Below, in pieces: positions 10,841 to 22,624 of a stretch of DNA of 64,000 nucleotides (the first letter of the stretch is position 1; each line of letters opens with the position of its first letter). The notes below the pieces were generated by a model. It saw only the letters and a list, made by a program, of their open reading frames with translations. It was not told the origin of the DNA and searched no databases. The stretch covers positions 41,944,129 to 42,008,128 of the forward strand of contig OY743180.1 of NCBI GenBank assembly GCA_963555705.1, written 5' to 3'. The DNA comes from Ligustrum vulgare (taxonomy: Eukaryota; Streptophyta; Magnoliopsida; Lamiales; Oleaceae). The translations under genes and the position numbers were made by a program.

Positions 10841-11948
10841 CCTCTTTTCTTTGATGTTTCAGGCCCTTTTTTGTTTTCATTTCTCAAAATAAAGAAAACG
10901 CATTCTCTTCTTCATTTTCAAAAATGCATTTTGGAAAACGAAACAAAAAAATTGTAAAGAAAATGAAAATGCTAAAAAACTCATTTTTTTCATTTTTAGT
11001 TTGAAAACCCGGAAATGATAAAAACGCAGAAACATACATTTTACCAAAAATGCTTGTAGATCAACTAGTTGGGATGTCACTGCTGTGGAAGGACGCAGGT
11101 TCGAATCCTGTTTCAGTACAAGTAGTAGAAATGATTTATTTTCTTTACCTGCACAATTCAAAACTTTTTTAATTAAGCAATTGTTTGGTAAATGGTTTAT
11201 ACACCATTTTATAAGCCACACAATTTCTCAAATCACTTTTTAATCACACACAAAATTCGAACTTGGGCATTGAACCTGAAATTTGAGATAGCTAACTAGA
11301 GTGCCACCTAGTTGGTGTGTTTTATTTTTAATAAAAAATGTATACCTAATATTATATTATGCTTGATTTTATCCACACGATCCTCGTGCATGTGTTTTTT
11401 TTTTTTTACTTGACCATATTATATATTAATTAATAGATTATGTTACTTAATAGATTGTATTATTTTTTTAATAACTTAAACTATTTAATTTACTTTAAAA
11501 TGGGTTTTTTATATATTCATGATACATCGCCGTGACAAAATGGATTAAGGGATCATTATGGTAAGATTTTTGCTTTTATTTATGATTCACATCGAAGATG
11601 TTCATGAGGAAATTATCTTAACTCAGCTTTCTTTAAAACTCTTCTCATAAATAAAATAATATATTTACAAAAAAAATTCAAATATGTTTAAAGCAATTTA
11701 TTTTAAAAGCATCTTTTAATTTTTAAAAAAGTTTCAAATGGGTCCTTAGTTGAATTTAAGGGTTAAGTTGAATATTTTAGTTTTCTGAAAAAGTTCAAAA
11801 AGAACGTATTTTTATTTTTTATTTTCATAAGCAAATTTCAGAAATGACAAACAGAACCCGTTTTTAGCAAATTTGAAAACACAAATTAAAAATAGAAAAT
11901 AAAAAACGATTTCAAAAATAAAAATCGAAAACAAAATACAAACAGAAC
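10841..11948. mobile_element. GTTCT-ended DNA element, second member, containing a SINE-like head
   Basis: The right end in reverse complement is GTTCTGTTTGTATTTTG, nearly identical to the left end of the 8792 element. The left end (CCTCTTTTCTTTGATG) is more decayed. The boundaries agree with the break in the duplicated flank. The interior carries the tRNA-like segment at 11057-11108 and a second, inverted tRNA-like phrase near 11250-11320. Confidence 0.5.
11057..11108 (+). repeat. tRNA-related SINE head (box A and box B)
   Basis: A box-A-like TAGATCAACTAGTTGGGA is followed about 40 bases later by a perfect box B, GGTTCGAATCC (11098-11108). The T-stem pairs GCAGG with CCTGT. No full tRNA cloverleaf can be folded convincingly and there is no proper anticodon arm. 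A plant SINE promoter is therefore more likely than a functional tRNA gene. Confidence 0.4.
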
Positions 11949-12015
11949 GCAACCTACGTTTTAATGTACCATTTCGAAAAGCTGATAAAAAAACTACAAA
12001 CTTCCTTTTCAAAAA

Positions 12016-12765
12016 CATAAGACAACTATCAAAATAAGGCGAATTGTCAAGACAACTCAGTTGACAGATTATGACACATCACCTAGGTGTCATCCAGGAT
12101 GTGATCCTGAATGCACAAGTAGCATGGGTGGTGCTACCTGTACAGGGAACAAGGAGTTTACAGATACAGTCAGTCAGGTGTTGACATGGCATGAAGTAAG
12201 GTTATTTTAATTAGGAAAAAAAAGAAGTTTGTCAAAGTTGAAACCAGTTTTCCCAAAAATCACATTCGTCGTCGGCTTCCTGCTTCCCTCCATTCTCTAT
12301 ATCTCCGACCAAATCAAAGACCACAGCTACCAAATTATTATAAATGTATAGAATTTCACTCATCAACCCATTTTTGCTTTGAAATGCTTGGAAGGTTTGC
12401 AGATTGAATGGTTATGTTCCATTCTTGGTTCACTTTCTGCCAACTTGTAATGAGGAAACCAGGTGAACACCTGAAGTTTAACACGACAATACTAGATTAC
12501 AAGAGTTTGAACACTAGTCACTCAAGAGAATACTTAAATTTATTATCCAAACTATTTTGGTAAAGATGAAAAATCAGGAACCCATATAAAATAAATTGAG
12601 AAACTCAAATTCCAGTTCCTATTTTGAAAAACATATAACATGCTTCAACTAAAAACAAATTAAAAAATTCATAATCTGGAAAACATATAACATGTTTCAA
12701 CTGAAAAATGGATTTCCATTGCATAACTCAAACTCCACTGCAGAAATTACATTCCAGTTCTTAAC
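12016..12765. other. Non-coding intergenic DNA
   Basis: No gene or complete repeat was recognised. A short local repeat (AAAACATATAACATG...TTCAACT) occurs at about 12628 and 12682. Confidence 0.4.
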
Positions 12766-13180
12766 TCATACTAAAAAACAACAAATAACAGTTGGGGAGC
12801 TCAAATTCCAGTTCCTAACTTTGCATTGCATTTCGCAATTCACGTCAACGGAGACCTCCACATCTTCATGATTGGATATTCGAGCTTTATTGTGGAACTT
12901 ACAAGATATTTCTTCAATCACATCTTTCCTTATGGGTTTGGTTGACATAACGTTGCTCGATTCACCATATTTAACCCAATTGAATAACCGCACCTACAAC
13001 TACAACAATTGAAAAACCTATGTTTGTTAACCTTCTCCTTTTTCACCACAAAACACTTCACAAACCCACGTCCACACTATGGGCATCTACGTTTTTCAGA
13101 TACTCCGATAGGTAATGGTCCTTACTCGTACAACTATGGCAGATTCTAGTATTCTTTCCAGTCATTCTAAAAATAGGTTA
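12766..13180 (-). pseudogene. Zinc-knuckle plus GRF-type zinc-finger protein remnant
   Basis: On the minus strand a start at about 13166 (MTGKNTRICHSC) begins a knuckle-like segment (CHSCTSKDHYLSEYL). A GRF-like pattern follows: RCP-stop-CGRGFVKCFVVKKEK, then RFFNCCSCRCG. After a one-base shift comes LFNWVKYGES and a 60-residue tail to 12766. The internal stop (TAG where Tyr or Gln is expected) and the frameshift make it a pseudogene. GRF fingers bind single-stranded nucleic acid in known proteins. Here the family call rests on pattern only. A related remnant lies at 30907-31130. Confidence 0.5.
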
Positions 13181-13489
13181 GACAGTTTACACCGTGATGT
13201 GGGAGCGTGAGATTTTGCTTCTAAAATGGATTCGAGAGTTGTGGTTACTAATTGGAATGTTCGATTTTAACTTGGATCTGGTCAGGGATGGAGGCTGCGG
13301 TGTGTGTTTTAGTGGAGAACGGTGGAAGTAAAGAAGGAGAATATACCTTGAATTTCAACCAATTTTATGAAATGGAATAGATTGGGTATATATAGCGTTT
13401 CAGCTTTAAAATCGAACTTGGGGTTATTAGATCACATGATGAGTTGAACCACGAAATCGACAAGAGCCCAGTTGATGAAGCCCCAATCT

Positions 13490-13675
13490 GTCATCTTTTG
13501 TTCCTTGCATATCGGTTATTGCAATATACTAGAATATCTCTTATTTATCTTCTCCTTGTTTTGTTAATATTTTAATATCTTTGAGGTTCTTTATTGTTTT
13601 ATATATATATATCACATAATGTATAGAAAACCTTGAATTAATGAAATCAATATTTTCATAACTCTTATATGATAT
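13490..13675 (+). mobile_element. Probable short 5' LTR of copia element A
   Basis: The TATATATATATATC TATA-like run and TTAATGAAATCAATATTTTC tail resemble the short LTRs of Ale/Retrofit-type copia elements. It is followed at 13671-13682 by TGATATCAAATC, a decayed form of the tRNA-iMet primer site TGGTATCAGAGC. The 5' boundary is not certain. Confidence 0.4.
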
Positions 13676-13793
13676 CAAATCCCGAAATTCTCCAATGATA
13701 TTCTCGATCCTAAAACCTCAACCCTAAAAGCGTCTCTCATCATTTAGCCGCCCTCTTCCATCCCTCTCGTCATCTTCTACCTTGGTTCAACTA

Positions 13794-15815
13794 TGGCTGA
13801 CGACATCATCCCTCCCCAAAATATGCCTGACGAATCTAACCAACCCCACGGTACCGTTATTGATCCACCACCCCCCTCTATTCCCACAAATGTCATTCAG
13901 ATTAACATCGCCACTCAAATTACCCTAAAACTCAGGTCATCTAATTACTTCTCATTGAAGGCTTAATTTTCTTCCCTTCTTCATGGCCTCGACCTATTCG
14001 GCTATGTCAATGGCAGGCTCAATTTCCCACCTGCGAAAGTTACCACAGCCGGAGTTGTCTCATCCAATCCGACTACCGTAGTTTGGAAACAACAAGACCA
14101 ACTCATCCTCCACTCCATCTTGTCATAATTATTAGAACAAAACATTCTGTTGGTATCTTCCTATTCAACAAGTGCATCTGCATGGACCAAACTTCCTTAG
14201 TATTTTTCCAAGCGGTCTAAATCCCATATTATTCGCTTGAAGGAAAAACTCTCTCAGATTCAACGCGACACACAATCTGTTCAGGACTTCCTTCTTCAAA
14301 TGAAGACATTTGCAGACTAGCTTAGTGCATTGGTGCCCCTCCCTTTGATGAAGACCTTCTATTGCACTCGAGGCCTAGGCCCTGCATATGAAGAACTCAT
14401 CACTACCCTCCACACTAGAGGTGACACGGTTTCTTTTGAAGAATTTTTCAACAAAGTGGTTGACCACGAAACGTATCTTTGTAACATTGATTCCATGACC
14501 TTCTCTTCACCTACCGAGCTCCACGCCACACCACACAATTTCACCCATCCAGCACCTCATGGCCACCACACCAACGCCACAACTCAGGGTGCTCAAGGAA
14601 GCCTTCATCCACTGGTACTCAACCTCAGGTGCCTCCACTGGAGCATGTGGGCTGCTGCCTACTCCCGGCAAGCAACTTTGTCTCCCCTCTTTGGCTTCCA
14701 ATAGCAATGGTCCCATTTATTGTAGCTACTGCAATCATTGTGGACACTCTGCACATGACTGTTGGGATCTTTTCCTCAACTCAAACCCCAACGTGGTCCT
14801 ATTCATCATGTTAATAATTGGATCATAGACTCCGGAGCATCGCATCACATTAGCTCCGACATGTCCAACCCATCCTTGCTCAACAATATGAAGGATCAAA
14901 TGATATCCTTCAAGGTGATTGCTCCCAACACTCCATCTCCCACAAAGGTACTATATCTCTTTCATCTTCAATTTCTCTACATAATGCTCTTTGTGTCTTA
15001 TCCTTAAAACGTAACATTCTGTCTGTCTCAAACTCACTAACTCTCAACAAACATCGATTGAATTCTTTCCTTCTTACTTTGCTGTTAAGGATCTTTGCAG
15101 GGGCAACCAATCGTTCGAGGTCGGAATCGCAATGATATCTATGAATGACCTACTTCCAACTCACTAGCTCCAACCATCCATCATTCCTCGTCTCCAATTG
15201 TCACCTGGCACAGGAGACTAGGTCCTCCCATAGCAAAAATCATACAAAACTTACTTATCTTAGGAGTTCTTTTAGAGTCATTTAAAGTTTCTTCTTTTGT
15301 TGTCAGTCCTGTTAGTCAATTAAGAGTCATAAGCTACCGTTTAGTACCTCTAGTCTAGTTAGCAAAAGTCCTCTTAATGTTATTTACACAGATGCCTGGG
15401 GTTCAAGTCCTGTAACTTCAAAGGATTTAAATATTATATTATTTTCATTGATCATTTCTCAATATTTTTGTGGTTTTATCCTTTACGACTCAAATATGAT
15501 GTTTACTCTATTTTTCCAATCTTTAAAAGTAAAATAGAAACACTTTTCAACAAAAAAATTCATATCCTATACTCGGATGGTGGGGGCAAGTTTACGGCCT
15601 TAAAAACTCTTCCTGAATCCTTCGACATTGAGCATCTTAAAACTCCACCCCACACACCCGAACATAATGGTGTGTCCGAACGATGGCATCACCATGTCAT
15701 TGAAACCAGACTCACCCTCCTTTATCAATCCGGAGTACCACAACACCTATTGGCCATATGCCTTTCAGACTGCGGTCTACTTAATAAATCGTCTTCCCAC
15801 TCCCATTCTAAAACC
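13794..15815 (+). pseudogene. Ty1/copia element A: gag, protease and integrase remnants
   Basis: From ATG 13794 (MADDIIPPQNMP) a gag of the UBN2 type runs with internal stops (SNYFSLKA-stop, HSILS-stop). It continues as an open part at 14330-14540 (GLGPAYEELITTLHTRG, then TVSFEEFFNKVVDHETYL). The zinc knuckle is YCSYCNHCGHSAHDCW (about 14715-14765). Protease starts at WIIDSGASHHISSDM (about 14817). Integrase core fragments ILYSDGGGKFTAL and HTPEHNGVSERWHHH lie at 15565-15690. The element stops abruptly at LPTPIL near 15805, before the RT. There it meets a minus-strand copia element. Many frameshifts make it dead. Confidence 0.82.
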
Positions 15816-17997
15816 CATTTTGTACCAATAACGGTTTGATCATTTGGTCTATCAACTAAATCCCAAACATGATTTCTTTCAAATTGATGTAGTTCTTCTT
15901 GCATTGCAAGAATCCAAAACTCATCAAACTTGGCTTCTTTGAAATTATTTGGTTCAATTTGAGAAATAAAGGCACAATTATTTAAGAATCCTATAGTAGA
16001 GTTTTTAGTACTTACCCCTTTTGAAGGATCACCAATTATGAGCTCTTTTGGTGAGATGGAGCAAATCTCCATTCGATAGGAAGTGTTTGATCACTTGAGT
16101 TTTTGGAAGATTGTCCTTCTTGTTGAGGAAGTTGGTTCTTCCAAGTCTTTTTCTTCATTTTCTATGGGAATTTTATTGCTTTGATCTTGAATATTCATTT
16201 CCTCAAAAGGAATTTCCAAACCTGCATCAACACCTTTCTCTTGATGAAGAGAATTAGTTTCATCAAAAGTAACATGTATGGATTCTTCTACTACTAGAGT
16301 TCTTTTGTTAAAAATTATATAAGCTTTGCTAGTGGATGAATAACCAAGAAATATTCCAACATCGGATTTTGAATCAAATTTTCCCAAGTTTTCTTTTGTG
16401 TTGAGAACAAAGCATTTACAACCAAAAACCTTAAAATACCCGATATTGGGAATTCTATTTTTCCAAAGCTCATAAGGAGTTTTAGTTTTCTTTCGACTTA
16501 CTAAAACTCTATTTAAAAGCAAGCGGTGTTAACGGCTTCGGCCCAAAAATATTTTGGTAAATTATTTTCATTTAGCATGGTCCTAGCCATTCTTGCAATG
16601 TGCGATTCTTCCTTTCTATTACACCATTTTGTTGAGGAGTTCTAGGAGCCGAGAAATTATGTTCATACCCATTTATTTTGCAAAACTCATCAAAAGCCAT
16701 GTTATCAAATTCTCCACCATGGTCACTTCTTATAGTTGTAATAGAATATCCTTTTTCATTTTGAACCTTTTTGCAAAAATGTTTAAATGCATTTAAAGCT
16801 TCATTTTTCAAATTTAAAAATAAAACCCAAGTAAATCTTGAGAAATCATCAACAATGACAAAAGCATAGTGTTTACCACTCAAACTTGCAGTTTTAGATG
16901 GTCCAAAAAGATCCATGTGAAGAAGTTGTAATATTTTTGTGGTGGGAAAAAATTGTTTATTTTTTAAAGAACTTTTGGTTTGTTTTCCAAATTGACAAGC
17001 ATCACAAATTTTATCCTTTTCAAATTTTAAACTTGGTAGGCCTTTAACAAAGTTTTTTTTTTTTTTTTGTTGATATTTTTAAAATAAGGTCCATACTAAT
17101 ATGACCTAATCTTCTATGCCATAACCAAGTGTCATCTTTAAAACTTGACAAACATTTTAATTATTTCTCAAATTCAATGTTGATGATATAAACATCTTTA
17201 CTTCGACTTCCTATGAACAATACCTCTTTCGATGTAGCATCTTTGATAAGACATCTAGAAGAATCAAATTTAATATGATAACCTTTATCACATAATTGAC
17301 TAATACTTAGAAAATTATGTTTGAGATTATCTACTAATAAAACATTTTCAAAAGAAGGAGATATATGATTACCAATATTTCCAATGCCAATGATTTTTCC
17401 TTTGGCATTATCTCCAAAAGTGACAAGACCTCCATCCTTTCTTTTGAATTTTGACAAGAGTAATTTATCTCCGGTCATGTGCTTTGAGCAACCACTATCC
17501 AAGAACCAATTGCTCTTTACTTTTGTTGATACCTACAAAACATGACTTAATTTTTGACTTCTTGGTACCTACATAATTTTGGGTTCTTGATAGTTAGTTC
17601 CTTGAACCCTCTTATGCCTTTCTTCAAAGTGTAGTTTCTTTTTAGCTAAACAATTAAAAGCTACATGTCCACTTCTATTACAAAAGCTACACGTAGTTGA
17701 GGTTTTGACAAAAGTATTTTGATGAAAGGAATAAAAAGTAGAAGCTTTAACAAAGGTGTTTTTGGTAGATTTTTGTTTCAAAAATGGATTGTATCCAACT
17801 CCTCCTTTATAAAAAACACATTGTTGTTTACCAAGCATTAGTTCAAAATTTTTCTTGCCTTGAGTGAATTTGTGAACGATGTATGTTAAATCTAAAACTT
17901 TCTCCTTTAGGGAGAGGTTTTCTACAATCAATGCATTTTGATCATGAAACTTCTTTTCAATATCCTTTTGTTTTTTCCAAATTCTTTTCGGCTTCAT
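15813..17997 (-). pseudogene. Copia element B gag-protease-integrase polyprotein, fragmented
   Basis: The integrase catalytic D,D,E context is visible as VIVDDFSRF (first D), TIRSDHGGEFDN (second D) and PQQNGVIERKNRT (E). The protease active site is DSGCSKH, the copia form of D-S-G. The pieces occupy different frames with stops between them (about 17510-17570, 16920-17160 and 16525-16570), so no polyprotein can be made. In known elements this polyprotein processes itself and inserts the cDNA. Confidence 0.83.
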
Positions 17998-18036
17998 TTT
18001 TCAATAAAATGTATTACTTTTTAAGCTCTGATACCA
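15813..18036 (-). mobile_element. Ty1/copia element B (SIRE-like), truncated, minus strand
   Basis: Read on the minus strand: primer site TGGTATCAGAGC (18036-18025), C-terminal gag (17997-17569) with zinc knuckle CSFCNRSGHVAFNC, protease starting WFLDSGCSKHMTGD-like (17502-17161), and integrase. Integrase comprises 16916-16572 (DDFSRFTWV, SDHGGEFDN, TPQQNGVIERKNRT) and 16522-16091 (TPYELWKNRIPNIGYF, FLGYSSTSKAYIIFN). It ends with the first residues of RT (NDQTVIGTKWV) at about 15815. The N-terminal gag, nearly all RT and RNase H, and the 3' LTR are missing. Frameshifts separate the pieces. Confidence 0.85.
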
Positions 18037-18038
18037 AT

Positions 18039-19566
18039 TGATAGCCCAAGAGTAACTAACCAAGAGGGGGTGAATTGGTTTACAAAATTTTATCGATAAA
18101 TAATCTCAAACTTAAAAAAACCAATGGGTACAAGTATGAGCACTTAGTGTTGCAAGGAACTTAACTATCAATGTAGTGTGCTATAAATGTGTAAACTTAA
18201 TTGATAAAGCTAGTATAGAACTTAGATATAATGTTGCACAAAATAAATTGATAGACTAGAGTAAGTGCAATGTAAGTAAGTAAAAGGGATAAGAGAATGC
18301 AAACACGATTTAAGGAGGTTCAATCAACCCACGTGATCTACGTCCTCCGTTACCGAGCTCTCCGTCACGAGCAATGCCAAATCCACTATTTTGATAATTT
18401 ACAACAAGGAGTATCGAATCCTTAAGTGTCTTACAACAAGGAGCACTTATCCTTAGGTGACTTTACTACAAGGAGCACCTATCCTTTACAATCGAGTTTT
18501 CACAAGGATCTCGAAATCGTAAGCAAAAAACAAATGAGAATTTTACAATTGAATAAACTCTCTTAAAAAATGATATGATCAAGTCAAGTACCTTGAGAGT
18601 TTTAGGATAACACTTCAATAGATAGCAAATATTTAAAGCTCAAGTGCTTATGAAAACTTTGATAAATGATATGAGATAGTTTTGCTCGAATCAAAGTTTT
18701 TCAACCGATGATCTCTCTTTCCAAATAATACTTAGTTAAGTACGAAGAGAGATATACACTTCAATAAGTGTTTGGTGATGAAGAACTCAATCAATGGTCA
18801 ATAATGAAGTAAGAGTAATGAGTTTTTCTTCAAAATAGAATTCTTGATAAAGATATGAAAAGTTTTGATCAATAAAGAAATTCTTTGCAATAAATGAAAT
18901 AGAATGTAAAATAAAGTAAGTTCAATGATTTTCAAGTAAATATGCTCTCTTAATTGCTCTTTTGGTTGTTAGAATTGAATGCAAGAGAAATGACTATTTA
19001 TAAATCAAGAAAATGAGCTGCAGGCACTTTCGGTCGATCAATTCAACACTTTCGGTCGATCGAAAGTTCAAAACTAGCCGTTATACTACTTGAGCCGTTA
19101 GACTTTCGGTTGATTAAATAGTTTCGGTCGATCACATTTTCGGTCGATCAATATAATTTTGGTCGACCGAAATAGTAAATTTTGGAATTTTTTTTTATAT
19201 CAAAAAGTTCATTTTTCCAAAATCTATTTCGTGTTATGATTTGAAAAATTATTTTTGTGCAAGTAATGATTTTAAAATTATTTTTGAGTTTTATGAACTT
19301 GTTAAAAATTGATGAGTCGATACCTTTACAAATGAGCTGAAATTTTTCAACATAAGTCTTCTAAACTTTAATCTTCGGTCTTCGACGATCTTGTTTACTT
19401 CAAATCTCTTTTTTATTGCTTTGAACTTCAATGGATGAGGATTTTGATCTCAGAGTATTCAAATGACATATATATGATAAAACACGAGAATCGAAACCAT
19501 TAGTAATACAAGAGATCAGTTTGTTATAATCAAAACAATATACACGTGAATAATCATAGGTCAACA
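18039..19566 (-). mobile_element. 5' LTR of copia element B
   Basis: On the plus strand the LTR starts TGATAGCCCAAGAG next to the primer site. I end it at ...GGTCAACA (19566), giving TGTTGACC...GGGCTATCA on the minus strand. The outer boundary lacks a partner LTR. A TATA box (ATTTATAAATA on the minus strand) is at 19005-18995. Just upstream of it, at 19027-19173, six TTTCGGTCGATC-type motifs are clustered. Confidence 0.65.
19027..19173 (-). promoter_or_regulatory. Cluster of TCGATCGA-type palindromes in U3 of copia B LTR
   Basis: Copies: TTTCGGTCGATC (19028), TTTCGGTCGATCGAAAG (19051), a decayed TTTCGGTTGATT (19104), TTTCGGTCGATC (19122), TTTCGGTCGATC (19138) and TTGGTCGACCGAAA (19158). They lie 20-180 bases upstream of the TATA box. 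The function is not known; placement suggests a promoter or silencing element. Confidence 0.5.
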
Positions 19567-20409
19567 CCTTCATGGAATCAGAAGCCGATAGATGAATATA
19601 AGTTCAAGAAGCTTGAGAGTCGAGAAGGATATATTCCGACTTCGTTTTCTTTCTTTGTATCATATTACAAATACCTTTCCAGTATTCTTATAGTGTTGAG
19701 ATATTCCAAATACTAGTTCTTATCCGTGCGATGTACAACAATTATTATGCGTGATTCCAAAAGAAAATATTATGAAGTTCAAAAGTTCACATTATAAAAT
19801 AAATAACTCGTAGATAATTTCATACAATATTAATAATGTCTATTTAATTTTGAAAGTTCAACAAAATTAATTTATATTCTGAAAAACTTCTTTAAAAACT
19901 ACATTTATGGTCGAATTTGTTGGTTGCCCATCTTTGTCACAAATTAGTATCTTCAATTCAACACGATTGGTAATTTGAGAGACTGCTACAGAGCTGTCCA
20001 TGACTTAAGACTCATTTTTCAGATAAATCTCAACATGCTCTTGTTTATGAAGGGAAATGCTAGAGGAATCAATATTGTTGACTGAAAGTTTTTATGATTT
20101 TTTTGTGGGTTGTTCAAATTGGAGTTGATGTAATGGGTGAATAAATAGACTGCAGCCATGAGTGTATATGTATTACTTTATGTTAAAAATTCAGCACTTT
20201 TAGCAAGATTTATTATTAAATTTGTTTATAAACAATTTACATAAGGGATGTTGATCTATGAAAGATATAATTTCTCTAAACATTTTGTAATAATAGGCAT
20301 TATCTTTTACCACTTTTCCACAACACAATATACCTCAAAAAAAAAACTCATAAATCAATTTAAATTTGTTACAGTAATAAGGATTATGCCCTTGTCTTGT
20401 GTCCATTTG
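19567..20409. other. Non-coding DNA, no recognised feature
   Basis: AT-rich sequence between the copia LTR and the NEK exon fragment. I see no convincing ORF or repeat boundary. Confidence 0.4.
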
Positions 20410-20741
20410 TTAATCCTTGCTCAACTGAAGCAACTTGAAGGCATCTTTGGCATCATCAATAGAAGCTGAATCTGTCCCCACGGCTTTGTCCTTGCTATTT
20501 AAAATAATATCCTGCACATTTCTCTCACTTGACATCAAACCATCTCCGTCGATGCAATAACTATTTCTACTTTGGCTTTCACCCATATTCTTCGGAATGT
20601 CTCGACCTTACAATAAAAAATTAGTTACAACGATATCTTCATAATTAGTATATATACCACTTTGCAAACTACTATCAAGAAGGACTTACAGTTGGCCGAT
20701 GTTCGGGATTTTTTCTTAGCATTCCCTTGATTAGTGTTTTC
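20410..20741 (-). pseudogene. NEK (NIMA-related) kinase C-terminal exon fragments
   Basis: Exon-like segment 20741-20690 on the minus strand reads KTLIKGMLRKNPEHRPT, the end of a plant NEK kinase domain. It is preceded by TTTTTTCACAAG and followed by GTAAGT. The next segment, 20606-20410, begins after TTTTTTATTGTAAG. It reads NMGESQSRNS, then LMSSERN, and ends at TAA 20410 after FKLLQLSKD. The expected exon between them (the conserved LLxHPxLQPY segment) is absent and the phases do not agree, so the pair cannot make a NEK protein. NEKs in plants act in microtubule organisation and expansion. Only a C-terminal scrap is present here. Confidence 0.65.
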
Positions 20742-20780
20742 CTTGTGAAAAAAGGCTTGTTCCAAATTGTATTACAATAA

Positions 20781-20951
20781 GCATCCGTTCGGTAAACCCA
20801 GTTTTTTTATTCATAAACCAGTTTATAAACTATACAATTTTCAAACCAATTTTTAACCACACATTTTCTATATCCACTTTTCAAACACACATTGTACCTA
20901 AAAAATATAAATAAATCAATTTAATACTGCATTCTTTTACCAAATAGAGGC
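20781..20951. mobile_element. Tourist-like MITE (family A), copy 1
   Basis: It is 171 bp with ends GCATCCGTTCGGTAAA and, in reverse complement, GCCTCTATTTGGTAAA. It is flanked by TAA and TTA. It is the same family as 53337-53487, which has a perfect TTA target duplication. Confidence 0.7.
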
Positions 20952-21639
20952 TTAGTGACAATATTCTTCAATATTTTGCCAAGGCACGTCCAAAAATAAA
21001 ATACATAAGAATAGCAGCACAAGTACAACCCAGTATAATTGTTTTAGAAAAATGGGAGTAAAAAAGGGCCCAGTTGTAATTGCTTATTAATCTTGCCAAA
21101 TCCTGAAACACAAATTTTATTAAGCACTAAAACATATTTGAGATAATTGAGAAACCCACGAAATTTAAATATGATAAATGAACTTAACAAAGCATATAGT
21201 ATCAAAAAAAAAAAGGACTAAAAAAAGAAAGCAAAAGGGTCATTAATATCATGTAATAGGGAGCATAAATGATATGAACTATATTAACTGTGACAACATA
21301 AATGCTTTTAGTGGTTAGAGATTATTGGATTAAGAGCACGTAAAAGAGCACTAAGTAAGTCTTGGCAGTACATGAAGTTGATCTCATGGGGCACAATTGA
21401 ACAATTACGTTTCTTAGATCTAAAGTGAATTGTTCTGATGAATCCTAGTTTAAAATTTTAACCCACGGGCCAACACATCACTTTTATATCTAAAACAGGT
21501 TTGATAGGAAATAGGAGATACTACATCATCAATTAAGAGAATCCTGACTTCACAGTTGCAGAATGATTTTCCTCCAAACTCCAAAGCCAGAATTAGAAGG
21601 TTAAAATTTCCTATATAACAGCTAGAGTTGATATTCAAA

Positions 21640-22310
21640 CACCTTGAGAGAACCAACAGTTGCAGATTCAGTGACCTCAATAATAGCTCCGGAACTCTAA
21701 AAGACTTCATCTTGAGCTTCACCGAGTAAAAAATAAAATATCTTTACATGAGAACCTCTTTAAATGTTAGACATTGTTCAAGTCATACGAGTAAAAATGA
21801 ATTGCTATCATACCACAGGAATCCCTTGAATGGAAGGATGAACCTTCACCGCGTAAAGAAGTTGGAGTTGTTGAAACTGAATTTGGAGTTAGATCAACTA
21901 AGCTGATGTCAAATCATCTGAGCAAAATGCAAGTCAATCATATCAATTGTACCAGTGTTTTGTGATTGCTGATGAAAAATTACCTCTGGGAAAAGATGGA
22001 ACAGAACCTAATGCACTTCTAGCGGAGCCATTCTCAAGCACAATATATATTCCATCACTGCTTATTCCTTCATCAGAACTATACACTGAACTGTAGTAAA
22101 AAAAAAACTTTGGTAATCTCTTTGAGATCTCGACGCTTTTAACTTTTAACCCTCCACCTGCTTGCGGACTTCGTCCATTTCTTCTTCTATAGATACTTGA
22201 AATGAATGATCACTTTGATACCACTGATTCAATCTCTTGGCCTTTTCAAGAGAATCACGGTGATTAGATGTTGCATTAAATATCAAGTTTGCTTGACTCA
22301 CTTAAAAACG
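21640..22310 (-). pseudogene. Unidentified host-gene exon set with coherent splice phases
   Basis: On the minus strand, four exon-like blocks can be joined in phase. (1) About 22310-22156 ends in SIEEEMDEVRKQ and a GAGG|GTTAAA donor. (2) About 22090-21988 follows CTACAGTTCAG and reads VYSSDEGISSDGIYIVLENG. (3) About 21905-21819 reads DLTPNSVSTTPTSLRGEG. (4) About 21722-21643 contains a TAG in an otherwise clean frame (AQDEVF-stop-SSGAIIEV) and ends GSLK. I do not recognise the protein; the acidic, serine-rich composition suggests a disordered region. The in-frame TAG (CAG to TAG) and the missing ends mark it as a fragment. Confidence 0.5.
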
Positions 22311-22624
22311 AAAAAGCTTACCATAGCCCCTAACTGCAATTTCAAATGGATGACTCATATTAAAGAGTATCTTTGAGTTTGTAATGGGATGAAAGAACAT
22401 TATTAGAATATAAGTTTAAGAAATAAAATTCTGCAAAAAGAGTAGGGAAAATATTCTACATAAATATAAATAGAAAAAAATGGAGACAAATCAACCCAAA
22501 CCTAATCACCGCACACCACAATATTTTATATGGTTTAATATCATCTAAGTAGATATTGAACAAGCTGAGAAAAGAAAAAAAAAAGGCATATTTACTGGAT
22601 AGAGTTAAAAACACTTCATACAAT

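Larger units (their letters stand above)
10670..12015 (+). repeat. Duplicated segment, copy 2, split by an insertion
   Basis: Positions 10670-10840 and 11955-12015 together match copy 1 at 10158-10400. The 10841-11948 insertion separates the CTCTAGA...AAA part from the ATGTACCATTTCG part. The insertion is therefore younger than the duplication. Confidence 0.6.

Noticed and set aside
11057..11108. Functional tRNA gene
   Set aside because: Box A and B are present but the anticodon arm and acceptor stem do not form; a SINE head fits better.
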